From the NCBI RefSeq assembly GCF_014656195.1, contig NZ_BNBY01000046.1, forward strand, positions 1-48,664: 48,664 bases of DNA. Reading direction: 5' to 3'. Below, one piece after another: positions 16,754 through 33,654 of the stretch. Under the pieces are notes generated by a model. It worked only from the letters and a program-made list of their open reading frames with translations. It made no database searches and was not told the origin of the DNA. How positions within the stretch are numbered: position 1 is the first letter of the stretch; the number at the start of each line of letters is the position of its first letter. The position numbers were made by a program, and so were the translations under genes. Origin of the DNA: Kitasatospora xanthocidica (lineage in GTDB: Bacteria; Actinomycetota; Actinomycetes; Streptomycetales; Streptomycetaceae).

Positions 16754-18871
16754 TCATCCGAGCAACTTCGTCATCGAGTTCGCCAGTTCGACCGGAGTCG
16801 GGTGGTCGAAGGCCAGCGTGTTCGGCAGCCGGACGCCGGTGGCCGCGGTCAGCCGCCGGATCAGCTCCAGGTTGGTCAGCGAGTCGAAGCCGATCGCCGA
16901 GAACTCCCGGTGCGGCTCGACCTCCTCCCCGCCGGTGAAACCGAGGACCACCGCGACCTGGGCGCGGACCAGCTCCAGCACCTCCTGCGCCCGCTCGTCC
17001 TCGGGCCGCCCGGCCAGCCGGGCCCGGAACGCGTCCGCGTCGGCCACCGGGGCGGTGGCGCGGGTCCGCGGCGCGGCGAGGTCCAGCAGCAGCTCGGGCA
17101 GCGGAGCGTCGGGGGAGCGCAGCGCGTCCTCGTGGAGCCGCAGCGGCACCAGGACGGGGTCCTCGGCGGTCAGCGCGTCGTCGAGCAGGGCCAGGCCCTG
17201 CTCGACCGAGAGCGCCGCCAGGCCGGAGCGGGCCATCCGGGCCAGGTCGGCGGCGGCCAGGCCGCTCGCCATGCCGTCCTCGTCCGCCCAGAGCCCCCAG
17301 GCCAGTGAGACGCCGGGCAGTCCGGCGGCCCGGCGGCGGTGCGCGAGCGCGTCCAGCGCGGCGTTCGCGGCGGCGTAGTTGCCCTGGCCGGCGCTGCCGA
17401 GCACACCGGCGACGGAGGAGAACAGCACCAGCGCGCAGTCCGGGAGGTCCTCGGTGAGCCGGTGCAGCGCGAGCGCGGAGTCCACCTTGGCGGCCAGCAC
17501 CGTGTCCAGCAGCCGCGGGGTCAGCGAACCGACGGTGGCGTCCGAGGTGACCCCGGCGGAGTGCACCACGGCACCCAGCGGGTGCTCGGGCGGCAGGGCG
17601 GCCACCACCGCGCGCAGCGCGGCGAGGTCCCCGGCGTCGCAGGCCACGACCTTCGCCTCGGTGCCGAACCCGGCCAGCTCGTCCACCAGTTCGCGGGCGC
17701 CCGGGGCGTCCGGGCCGCGGCGGCTGAGCAGCACCAGGTGGCGCACCCCGTGGCGCTCGGCCAGGTGGCGGGCGACCAGCCGGCCGAGCGAGCCGGTGCC
17801 GCCGGTGATCAGGACGCTGCGCCGCGGGTCCCACCCGGGGCGCGCGGCCTTCGCCGCGGCGGCCAGCCGGGGGTGCAGCAACGCGCCTTGGCGGACGGCC
17901 AGTTGGGCGGCATCGGAACCGGCCGCCGCCTCCACGGCGCGCCACGGCGCGTCGGCGTCGAGGTCGACCAGGGCGAACCGGCCCGGGTGCTCCAGCTGGG
18001 CGCTGCGCACCAGGCCCCAGACGGCCGCGGCCGCGGGCTCGGGCACCTCGCCCGGGCGGACGGCGACCCCGCCGCGGGTCACGAAGACCAGCCGGCCGTC
18101 GGCCAGCCGCTCGTCGAACAGCCACTCCTGGAGCAGCGAGAGGGCGCGCTGCAGCGCGTTGGCGAGCGGAGCCGAGCCGTCCACGCAGACCAGGACCGTC
18201 TCCGGCACCCGGCGCTCGCGCAGCGCGACGACGAGGGAGCGCAGGGTCGGGTGGACGGCGGCCAGCGCCCGGTCGGCGGCGGGGCTTCCGGTCAGCCCGA
18301 GGTGGTCGGCGCCCAGCAGGGCCCAGCCCTGCGGCGCGGGTCGGCCCGTGGCCGGCGGAACCGGGCGCCAGACCGTCCGCAGCAGTCGTCCGCCGCGGGC
18401 GCCGAGCTGCTCCGGGCTGACCGAGCGGACCACCAGCGAGTCGACGGTGGCGACCGGGCGCCCCTCCCCGTCGGTCAGCTCCAGCCCGATCGTCCGGTCG
18501 TCGCCGGGCGTGATCCGCACCCGGACCGCCCGTCCGGCCGGGCCGTGCACCCGAACGCCCCGCCAGGCGAACGGGAGTTGGGCCGACTCGTCGTCCCCGT
18601 CCAGGAACGGGACGACGGCCGCGTGCAGCGCCGAGTCCAGCAGGGCCGGGTGGAGCAGGAAGTCGCCGGTCGGCACGCCGGCGTCCAGGGCGACCTCGGC
18701 GCTCATCCGTGCCCCGTCGCGCCAGGCCCGCCGGACGCCGCGGAACGCGGGCCCGTAGCGCAGGCCGCGGTCGGCCAGCCGGCCGTACAGGGCCTCGGGG
18801 TCCACCGGCTCGGCGTCCGGCGGCGGCCACGCGCTCCCGGCGGCCGGACCGGAGTCCTGGGTGATGCTCAT
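16754..18871 (-). CDS. Free-standing half-DH/KR/ACP PKS protein without KS or AT
   Basis: A 705-residue protein with three parts. The first, about residues 20-190, is the C-terminal half of a PKS dehydratase, with YGPAF and HPALLD carrying the catalytic Asp79; the N-terminal hot-dog half with the catalytic His is absent. The second is a KR, its NADPH loop GGTGSLG near 355, with catalytic Lys, Ser (LFSS) and Tyr499 all present. The third is an ACP with Ser664 in GFDSL. It lacks KS and AT. It is not an obvious sequencing fragment: AGGAGGAG lies 6 nt before the ATG, and the FcoT-like gene ends only 19 nt upstream. It could complete a module whose KS-AT and DH N-half are on another polypeptide, or carry the 2-enoyl chain on its ACP for the adjacent FcoT-like enzyme. 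I know no exact precedent. The KR should be active; dehydratase activity needs a partner. Confidence 0.9.
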   Translation of the reverse strand: MSITQDSGPAAGSAWPPPDAEPVDPEALYGRLADRGLRYGPAFRGVRRAWRDGARMSAEVALDAGVPTGDFLLHPALLDSALHAAVVPFLDGDDESAQLPFAWRGVRVHGPAGRAVRVRITPGDDRTIGLELTDGEGRPVATVDSLVVRSVSPEQLGARGGRLLRTVWRPVPPATGRPAPQGWALLGADHLGLTGSPAADRALAAVHPTLRSLVVALRERRVPETVLVCVDGSAPLANALQRALSLLQEWLFDERLADGRLVFVTRGGVAVRPGEVPEPAAAAVWGLVRSAQLEHPGRFALVDLDADAPWRAVEAAAGSDAAQLAVRQGALLHPRLAAAAKAARPGWDPRRSVLITGGTGSLGRLVARHLAERHGVRHLVLLSRRGPDAPGARELVDELAGFGTEAKVVACDAGDLAALRAVVAALPPEHPLGAVVHSAGVTSDATVGSLTPRLLDTVLAAKVDSALALHRLTEDLPDCALVLFSSVAGVLGSAGQGNYAAANAALDALAHRRRAAGLPGVSLAWGLWADEDGMASGLAAADLARMARSGLAALSVEQGLALLDDALTAEDPVLVPLRLHEDALRSPDAPLPELLLDLAAPRTRATAPVADADAFRARLAGRPEDERAQEVLELVRAQVAVVLGFTGGEEVEPHREFSAIGFDSLTNLELIRRLTAATGVRLPNTLAFDHPTPVELANSMTKLLG

Positions 18872-18890
18872 CGCGCGCTCCTCCTGCCGG

Positions 18891-19478
18891 TCACTGCCCG
18901 GCCGCGGGCGCGGCCGGCGCGGGCGGGTTGGTGATGGCCACCGTGACCTCGCCGAAGGAGTCGCCGTCGAACTCGTCCCAGTAGCGGCACTTGGTCCGCA
19001 TGACGAGCAGCGGCTCGCGCAGGTCGGTGCCCTCCCACTCGGCGATGTCGATGATCTCCATCTCGCCCCGGAAGTGCCGCCCGCGCATCTCGGTGCGGAA
19101 GGCGCTGCGGAAGTCGGTGATCAGGATGTTGCCGAGCTGCCGGTCCCAGAAGTCCGCCATGTCCCAGCGGGACAGCGGCTCGACGAGCTTGTCCTTCACC
19201 GCCTTCGCGGTCAGGTAGTAGGCCATCTGGTTGTAGCAGATGTTGAACTCGACCGAGTTGAAGTGGCCGGTGTCGTCGATGTAGCACGACTCCGGGATCT
19301 CGAAGGTGCAGCGGGCGGTCAGCTTGGCCGTCTCCGGCGTGCGGCCCTCGCGGAGGATCACGGCCGACTTGAGGTACTCGCAGTTCTTGGCCCGGTAGGG
19401 CGTCAGTACCCGGTGCAGGAGCTCCGGGTCGTCCGGGTACTGGACGACGTCCGGTTCCGTCGGGCTTGTCGTGTGCAC
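18891..19478 (-). CDS. FcoT/CmiS1-like thioesterase, glycine-adding
   Basis: A 195-residue hot-dog-fold protein resembling FcoT (Rv0098), ScoD and CmiS1. Distinctive features are FNSVEFNICYNQMAYYLTA in the central helix region and a long curved sheet region (FRSAFRTEMRGRHFRGEM). Members of this family act on alpha,beta-unsaturated acyl thioesters; CmiS1 and ScoD add glycine to the beta carbon and then hydrolyse the thioester. The neighbouring glycine oxidase supports the CmiS1-type role and beta-amino acid formation. The absence of a ScoE-type iron decarboxylase argues against an isonitrile pathway. The start is GTG 19478 with GGAGG 7 nt upstream. It is 24 nt after the PKS stop and 19 nt before the half-DH/KR/ACP gene, so clearly in the operon. 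Confidence 0.87.
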   Translation of the reverse strand: MHTTSPTEPDVVQYPDDPELLHRVLTPYRAKNCEYLKSAVILREGRTPETAKLTARCTFEIPESCYIDDTGHFNSVEFNICYNQMAYYLTAKAVKDKLVEPLSRWDMADFWDRQLGNILITDFRSAFRTEMRGRHFRGEMEIIDIAEWEGTDLREPLLVMRTKCRYWDEFDGDSFGEVTVAITNPPAPAAPAAGQ

Positions 19479-19502
19479 TAGGTGCCTCCAGGTCGCGGTC
19501 GG

Positions 19503-28784
<9,282 letters not shown>

Positions 28785-28930
28785 CTGCACTCCAGGGTGT
28801 GGGCCGGGAAAGGGGGCCGTCGCCGCCGGCGCCGGGACGGCGGCGCCGGGCGCGGGGCGACAGGCCGGGAAAGCGCCGGAAATCGGACGCCGGGCCCGGC
28901 CAGCGTAAATTCGGGGGAGTTCGGGCTGAA

Positions 28931-28946
28931 CCCCTAGATCCCCCTG
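28931..28946 (-). promoter_or_regulatory. CAGGGG-N4-TAGGGG direct repeat before PKS
   Basis: On the minus strand the site reads CAGGGGGATCTAGGGG, two AGGGG cores 10 bp apart. It overlaps the stop codon of the ligase gene and lies about 147 nt before the PKS start, in the same orientation relative to its gene as the other direct-repeat sites. It suggests a second, internal promoter for the PKS and the genes after it. Confidence 0.5.
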
Positions 28947-30535
28947 TTCGCCTGCTCGGAGGCGGCCGCGACGGCGAGCAGCGCGGCCCGGTCGACCTTT
29001 CCGTTGACGGTCACCGGGATGTCGTCCACGGCGTGGACCAGCTGCGGCGCCATGTAATGCGGAAGGGATTCCAGACAGAACTTCCGGATTCCGATCGCGT
29101 CGAAATCGTCGGCGACCACGAACGCGTGCAGGGCCGGGTCCGCGCCGGGCCGGGGGGCGACCAGGGCGACCGCCGAGGAAACGCCCGGGAATTCGCGCAG
29201 CCGGCGTTCGACCTCGCCGAGTTCCACCCGGTGGCCGCGGATCTGGACCTGCGAGTCGGCGCGTCCGCAGAAGTACAGCTGGCCGTCCTCGCCGCGGTAG
29301 GCGAGGTCGCCGGTGCGGAACACCAGTTGGCCCGAGCGCGGGTTCAGCGGGTCGGGCACCAGGACCTTGCGGGTGGCCTCCGGGTCGTCCCAGTAGCCGG
29401 TGAACAGGGCGGGGCTGCGCAGGTGGATCTCGCCGACCACGCCGGTGGACTCGACCGGACGCCCCTCGGGGTCGAACAGCAGCAGTTCGGCGCCCGGGTG
29501 GCCGGTGCCGATCGGCAGCCGCTCCAGCCCCTCCGGCAGCGGGTTGCCGAGCAGCCCCGCCGAGCAGGCCATCGACTCGGTGGCGCCGTAGCCGTTGACG
29601 AAGCGCACGTGCGGCAGCAGCTCCTGGAGCCGGCGCAGCTCGGGCAGCGGGAAGTCCTCGCCGGTGAACAGGATGCCGCGCAGCCGGTCCAGGCCGGCCA
29701 GCGCCCCGGGTTCGTTCTGCAGGATCGGACGCCAGATCGACGGCACGCCGTCCACGTGGGTGACCCCGGTGTCGCGCAGGAGGTTGACGAACCGCCGGGG
29801 CCAGCGCAGCCGGTCGCGGTCGACGACGACCAGGGTCGCGCCGGCGCCCAGGGTGAAGCCGATGTCGAAGAGGGCGAAGTCGAACTGGAGCGAGGAGGTG
29901 GTGGCGACCCGGTCCTCGGCGCCGATGACGCCGTACTGGAGGATGCCGCGGAAGAAGGTGACCACCGCGCGGTGGCTCATCACCACGCCCTTGGGGCGCC
30001 CGGTGGTGCCGGAGGTGAAGACCAGGTAGGCGGGGTCGGTCTCGGTGACCTCGTGCCGGTGCCGGGCGCGGGCGGCCGGCCGGCGCTCCACGGAGAGCCC
30101 GTCCGGGCCGAACCACCCGGTGCCGACCGACCCGGGCAGCTCGCGCGGCGCGTTGCCCGCGGCCTGGACCAGCAGCGCCGGCTCGGCGGCCTCGACGATG
30201 GTGCGCAGCCGCTGCTCGGGCGTCTCGTGGCTGACCGGGACGAACGGCAGGCCGAGCCGGGCGCAGGCCAGCAGCATCGCGATCGCCCAGGACGAGGTGT
30301 CGGACTCGATCAGGACCCGGTCGCCGACGTCCAGGCCGAGCCCGGCCAGCGCCTCGGTGTAGGCGTCGGTGCGCCGGGCCAGCTCGCGGTAGCTGACGTC
30401 GGTGAACGCGCCGTCGGGTCCGAGTTCGACCACGGCGACGCGGTCCGGCGCGGTTTCCGCGGCGGCCAGCAGAAATCGGTGCAGGTTTTCCACCGAACCG
30501 TGCACCCGGGCGGCCGGCAGCTGGTTTGTATTCAC
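28934..30535 (-). CDS. Adenylating ligase, probably beta-amino acid (VinN/BecJ-like)
   Basis: A 533-residue ANL-superfamily adenylation enzyme. It shows TSGTTGRPKGV (P-loop, A3), QFDFALFD (A4 region), NGYGATES (A5), FRTGDLAY (A7), a GRADSQVQIRGHRVEL core (A8) and PVTVNGKVDR with the catalytic Lys (A10). No carrier or condensation domain is fused, as in the stand-alone amino acid ligases of macrolactam pathways. The GYGATE form of A5 differs from the GPTE of the second ligase in the window, so I tentatively assign this one to activating the beta-amino acid and loading the small ACP; the roles could be reversed. The start is GTG 30535 after GAAGGTG. It begins the leftward operon, 149 nt before the PKS. 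The next gene is divergent. Confidence 0.85.
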   Translation of the reverse strand: MNTNQLPAARVHGSVENLHRFLLAAAETAPDRVAVVELGPDGAFTDVSYRELARRTDAYTEALAGLGLDVGDRVLIESDTSSWAIAMLLACARLGLPFVPVSHETPEQRLRTIVEAAEPALLVQAAGNAPRELPGSVGTGWFGPDGLSVERRPAARARHRHEVTETDPAYLVFTSGTTGRPKGVVMSHRAVVTFFRGILQYGVIGAEDRVATTSSLQFDFALFDIGFTLGAGATLVVVDRDRLRWPRRFVNLLRDTGVTHVDGVPSIWRPILQNEPGALAGLDRLRGILFTGEDFPLPELRRLQELLPHVRFVNGYGATESMACSAGLLGNPLPEGLERLPIGTGHPGAELLLFDPEGRPVESTGVVGEIHLRSPALFTGYWDDPEATRKVLVPDPLNPRSGQLVFRTGDLAYRGEDGQLYFCGRADSQVQIRGHRVELGEVERRLREFPGVSSAVALVAPRPGADPALHAFVVADDFDAIGIRKFCLESLPHYMAPQLVHAVDDIPVTVNGKVDRAALLAVAAASEQANRGI

Positions 30536-30640
30536 GTATTCACCTTCGGACTCGATCAGTGATCGGCGGGTTCAGCTTGGCATTCCGGCACACTTCCGTC
30601 GACGGTCCGCGGACCGGCGGTGCGGTGCGCCCGGGAGGCT

Positions 30641-30656
30641 TAGGGGGTGCTAGGGG
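30641..30656 (+). promoter_or_regulatory. TAGGGG-N4-TAGGGG direct repeat in divergent promoter
   Basis: TAGGGGGTGCTAGGGG holds two perfect TAGGGG cores exactly 10 bp apart, the best copy of this element in the window. It lies in the 219-nt gap between the divergent ligase (start 30535) and the VinK-like gene (start 30755), about 100 nt from each. It reads towards the VinK-like gene. Confidence 0.6.
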
Positions 30657-30754
30657 TACAGTGCCGGCCGGGCCGCCGAACAGAATGACGCCGATCGACG
30701 CGCGGCGCGCGGATAAACGCGCGGTGCGGGGAAAACGGCAGAAATGAGGCTTCG

Positions 30755-31759
30755 GTGGTGTCCGACAATGCGTTGTCCGAGAATGCGGCGGCCGGCGCCA
30801 TCCGGGAAAAGCAGGGGCTGATATTTCCGGGGATCGCGCCGTCGCGGTTTCCTGAGGTGGCCAGGTTCATGGTCGTGAACCCGGCCGCGCGGCGCCTGGT
30901 CGCCGTCGCCGACGAGGTCCTCGGCTACTCGCTGCTGGAGCGCTTCCAGGAGACCGGGGAGGACTTCGACGAGGCCTCCCGGGTGGCCTTCCTGGTGAAC
31001 TGCCTGGCGCTGGCGGAGTGGGCCCACGAGGCGAGGGGCCTGCGGCCGGAGCTCTGCGTCGGGCCGAGCTTCGGCGGGACCCCGGCGGCGGTGTACGCCG
31101 GGGCGCTGGCGTTCCCCGATGCCGTCCGGCTGACCGTCGCGCTCGGCCGGCACACCGAGGAGTACTTCGCCCGCGAGCACCGTGACGTGGTCACCCAGTC
31201 GATCGCCCGGCTGTCCGCCGACCGGCTCGCCGAGGTCCTGGCCGAGCTGTTCGAGGCCCGCGCCTGGTACGAGATCGCCTGCTACGTGGACGAGGACTTC
31301 CACCTGGTGTCGGTCACCGAGGACCGGCTGGAGCAGCTGCTGCGGCGGGCCCGCGCCCTCGGCGGCCTGCCGCTGTACACGATGCGCCCGCCGATGCACT
31401 CGGCCGCGTTCGCCCCGCTGCGGGAGGCCGTCGCGGCCGAGGTCTTCGCCGGACTCACCCTGGCCGACCCGCGGTTGCCGCTGGTCGACGACCACGACGG
31501 CTCCCTGGTGACCACCGCCGACGGCGTCCGCGAACTGCTGCTCGACGCGATCACCCGCCCGGTCCGCTGGCCGCAGGCCGTCCGGACCATGCGCGAGCAC
31601 GGGGTCGGCACGGCCGTGGTCTCGGGCCCGGACGCGCTCTGGGGCCGGGTCCCGGTGGTCACCGACACCTTCGAGGTGGTCCCGCTCACCCCGCAGCTGG
31701 CGCTGCGCCCGCGGCGCCGGAGCACCGTGACCCGGCCGGCCGTGCCTCAGGGCAGCTGA
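30755..31759 (+). CDS. VinK-like stand-alone acyltransferase
   Basis: A 334-residue malonyltransferase-fold protein with GLIFPGIAPSRFPEV at the N-terminus, nucleophile elbow GPSFGG with Ser105, and PPMHSAAFAPL carrying the probable catalytic His. Length and Ser position match VinK of the vicenistatin pathway, which moves a dipeptidyl beta-amino acyl group from a small ACP to the loading ACP of the PKS. The elbow has Pro instead of the His usual in malonyl transferases (GHSxG), consistent with a non-malonyl substrate. The start is GTG 30755 (a second GTG follows directly) after GAGG. The 3' end overlaps the converging ACP gene by 13 bp. Context with two ligases, a free ACP and an ACP-first PKS supports the role. 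Confidence 0.87.
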   Translation: MVSDNALSENAAAGAIREKQGLIFPGIAPSRFPEVARFMVVNPAARRLVAVADEVLGYSLLERFQETGEDFDEASRVAFLVNCLALAEWAHEARGLRPELCVGPSFGGTPAAVYAGALAFPDAVRLTVALGRHTEEYFAREHRDVVTQSIARLSADRLAEVLAELFEARAWYEIACYVDEDFHLVSVTEDRLEQLLRRARALGGLPLYTMRPPMHSAAFAPLREAVAAEVFAGLTLADPRLPLVDDHDGSLVTTADGVRELLLDAITRPVRWPQAVRTMREHGVGTAVVSGPDALWGRVPVVTDTFEVVPLTPQLALRPRRRSTVTRPAVPQGS

Positions 31760-31986
31760 CGGGCGAGGGTGCTCCAGAGCACCGCCGGCGTCTCGAAGTT
31801 CGCCAGGTCCATGGCGTCGTCGGCGAGTTCGATCCGGTAGGCCGTCTCCAGGGCCTTGAGCAGCTCCACGACGCCCATGGAGTCCAGCCCGTAGTCACGC
31901 AGGCTGAGGTCGGCGGTGAAGGCGTCCGCGGCCGTCAGGTACGGCAGCCGCTTGCGCACGATCTCCTCGAACTGCTGGTCCCACAC
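31747..31986 (-). CDS. Stand-alone acyl carrier protein (VinL-like)
   Basis: A 79-residue ACP with the phosphopantetheine site DYGLDSMGVVELL and the normal four-helix length. It probably carries the beta-amino acyl and then the aminoacyl-beta-aminoacyl group between the two ligases and the VinK-like acyltransferase, as VinL does. I chose GTG 31986 because the protein then starts (VWDQQFEEIV) at the usual first helix, with GGGAGAGG about 11 nt upstream; a longer in-frame version would add an Arg/Ser-rich tail that is not ACP-like. It is convergent with and overlaps the acyltransferase gene, and divergent from the second ligase. Confidence 0.85.
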   Translation of the reverse strand: MWDQQFEEIVRKRLPYLTAADAFTADLSLRDYGLDSMGVVELLKALETAYRIELADDAMDLANFETPAVLWSTLARQLP

Positions 31987-32064
31987 GATGGTCCGATCCT
32001 CTCCCGAGTGCGAACGAGCACGAATACCGCCGTGACGGTAGGCCGGACGGGCGAGCGCCAACCA

Positions 32065-32080
32065 CCCTTACCGCCCCTTA
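32065..32080 (-). promoter_or_regulatory. TAAGGG direct repeat between ACP and second ligase
   Basis: CCCTTA at 32065-32070 and 32075-32080, 10 bp apart; on the minus strand TAAGGG-N4-TAAGGG. It is a variant of the TAGGGG element with the same period, about 79 nt before the ACP start and in the same orientation to it. It also lies only 15 nt before the second ligase start. Confidence 0.4.
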
Positions 32081-32094
32081 TCCCGGGAGTGAAG

Positions 32095-33582
32095 ATGACT
32101 GAATCCCCCTTGCTGCACCAGCGGTTCCTCCGTGGGCTGGCCCTCGCCCCGCGGCGCCCGGCGGTCCGCTTCGGCGGGCGCGCCCTCAGCTACGAGGAAC
32201 TGCACGAGATCGCGCTGCGCTGGGCGGGGCTGCTCACCGCCCGTGCGCGGCGGCCGCCGGGCGTGGTCGGCGTGCTGGCGGAGAAGGGCACGACCGCGTA
32301 CGCGGGCATCCTGGCCGGCCTGTACAGCGGGGCCACCGTGGTGCCGATGGACCCGTCCTTCCCGCCGCCGCGGATCCGCTGGATGCTGGAGGACGCCCGG
32401 GTGGAGACCGTCCTGGCGGACGGGCCGGGCCGGGCCGCGCTGGCGGCGACCGGGGTGGACGTGCCGGTGCTCAGCCCGGCGGAGTCGGACGGGGCGGCGG
32501 GCGCGCCGTCCGAGCCGGCCGCGGCCGCCCGGGACAGCGCGTACGTCCTGTTCACCTCGGGCTCCACCGGCCGGCCCAAGGGGGTGCGGCTGACCGACGC
32601 CAACCTGGCGGCGTACTTCCGCACCTTCGACGCCCGCTACGCCTTCGCGCCGGAGGACGTGTTCTCGCAGACCCTGGGGCTCAACTTCGACTGCTCCCTG
32701 GTCGACATGTTCGGTGCCTGGGCGGCCGGCTCCGCCGTCCAGGTGGTGTCCGGCCAGGCCTTCGGCGACCTGCCGGGGTTCGCGGCCGAGCACGGCCTGA
32801 CGGTCTGGTTCTCGACACCGAGCGCGATCGCCCTGGTCCGCCGGATGGGCGGGCTGCGGCCGGGAGCACTGCCCGGGCTGCGGCTGAGCTACTTCGCGGG
32901 CGAGGCGCTGCTGTGCTCGGACGCCGAGCAGTGGCAGCGGGCGACCGGCGGAGTGGTGGAGAACCTCTACGGGCCGACCGAGCTGACCATCACGGTGACC
33001 GGGCACCGGTACTCGCCGCGCACCCGGGAGCTGGCCGTCAACGGGCTGGTGCCGATCGGCCGGGTGCACGAGGGCCACGACCGGGTGCTGCTCGGCCCGG
33101 ACGGCGAACCGGCCGAGGACGAGGGCGAGTTGTGCGTCACCGGGGCGCAGATGTCGCCGGGCTACCTGGACCCGGAGCAGGACCGGGGGCGGTTCGTCGA
33201 GATGGCCGGCCGCACCTGGTACCGCACCGGCGACCGGGTGCGGCTGCTGCCCGGCGGGGAGCTGGCCTACCTGGGCCGCTCGGACTCCCAGGTCCAGGTG
33301 CACGGGCTGAGGGTGGAGCTCTCCGAGGTGGACCAGGCGGTGCGCGAGCTCCCCGGGGTGACGGACGCGGTCACGGTGCCGGTGACCGCCGGGGGCACGA
33401 CCGAGCTGGCCGTGTACTACACCGGTGAACGGACCGCGCCGGTGGTGCTGGCCAGGCTGCTGCGTGAGCGGCTGCCCGCGGGCATGGTGCCGCGACGGCT
33501 GGAGCACCTGGCGGAGTTTCCGCTCAACGCCAACCGGAAGGTGGACCGGGGGCTGCTGGCCGAGCGGGCCGCCGGGAGCTGA
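32095..33582 (+). CDS. Adenylating ligase, probably alpha-amino acid capping (VinM-like)
   Basis: A 495-residue free-standing amino acid adenylation enzyme with FTSGSTGRPKGV (A3), LNFDCSLVDMF (A4, with the Asp that binds an alpha-amino group in NRPS A-domains), ENLYGPTELT (A5), WYRTGDRV (A7), GRSDSQVQVHGLRVEL (A8) and NANRKVDRG with the A10 Lys. In vicenistatin-type pathways a second ligase (VinM) adds L-alanine to the beta-amine as a protecting group. The canonical NRPS-like A4 and A5 favour that role, but the substrate is not proven. The start is ATG 32095 with GGGAG 5 nt upstream; longer in-frame starts would include the regulatory repeat. It ends at a strong terminator facing the TetR gene. 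Confidence 0.85.
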   Translation: MTESPLLHQRFLRGLALAPRRPAVRFGGRALSYEELHEIALRWAGLLTARARRPPGVVGVLAEKGTTAYAGILAGLYSGATVVPMDPSFPPPRIRWMLEDARVETVLADGPGRAALAATGVDVPVLSPAESDGAAGAPSEPAAAARDSAYVLFTSGSTGRPKGVRLTDANLAAYFRTFDARYAFAPEDVFSQTLGLNFDCSLVDMFGAWAAGSAVQVVSGQAFGDLPGFAAEHGLTVWFSTPSAIALVRRMGGLRPGALPGLRLSYFAGEALLCSDAEQWQRATGGVVENLYGPTELTITVTGHRYSPRTRELAVNGLVPIGRVHEGHDRVLLGPDGEPAEDEGELCVTGAQMSPGYLDPEQDRGRFVEMAGRTWYRTGDRVRLLPGGELAYLGRSDSQVQVHGLRVELSEVDQAVRELPGVTDAVTVPVTAGGTTELAVYYTGERTAPVVLARLLRERLPAGMVPRRLEHLAEFPLNANRKVDRGLLAERAAGS

Positions 33583-33590
33583 GCGGACGG

Positions 33591-33635
33591 AACGGCGGCG
33601 GGGTGACGGCGTACGGCCGTCACCCCGCCGCCGTT
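33591..33635. terminator. Bidirectional intrinsic terminator
   Basis: A perfect 20-bp stem (33591-33610 with 33616-33635) with a 5-nt loop GTACG. It is flanked by a short A pair and T run, and lies between the converging second ligase and TetR genes. Confidence 0.88.
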
Positions 33636-33654
33636 TCCGGGGCGGGTGCCCCGG

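Noticed and set aside
15586..19478. Isonitrile (ScoA-E type) pathway suggested by the FcoT-like enzyme
   Set aside because: No iron/2-oxoglutarate ScoE-like enzyme is present, whereas a glycine oxidase and VinK/VinL-like genes are.
28785..30116. An N-terminal extension of the middle PKS to 30116
   Set aside because: The extension is a shadow of the ligase gene on the same strand. ATG 28784 with TGGAG upstream begins a clean ACP domain.
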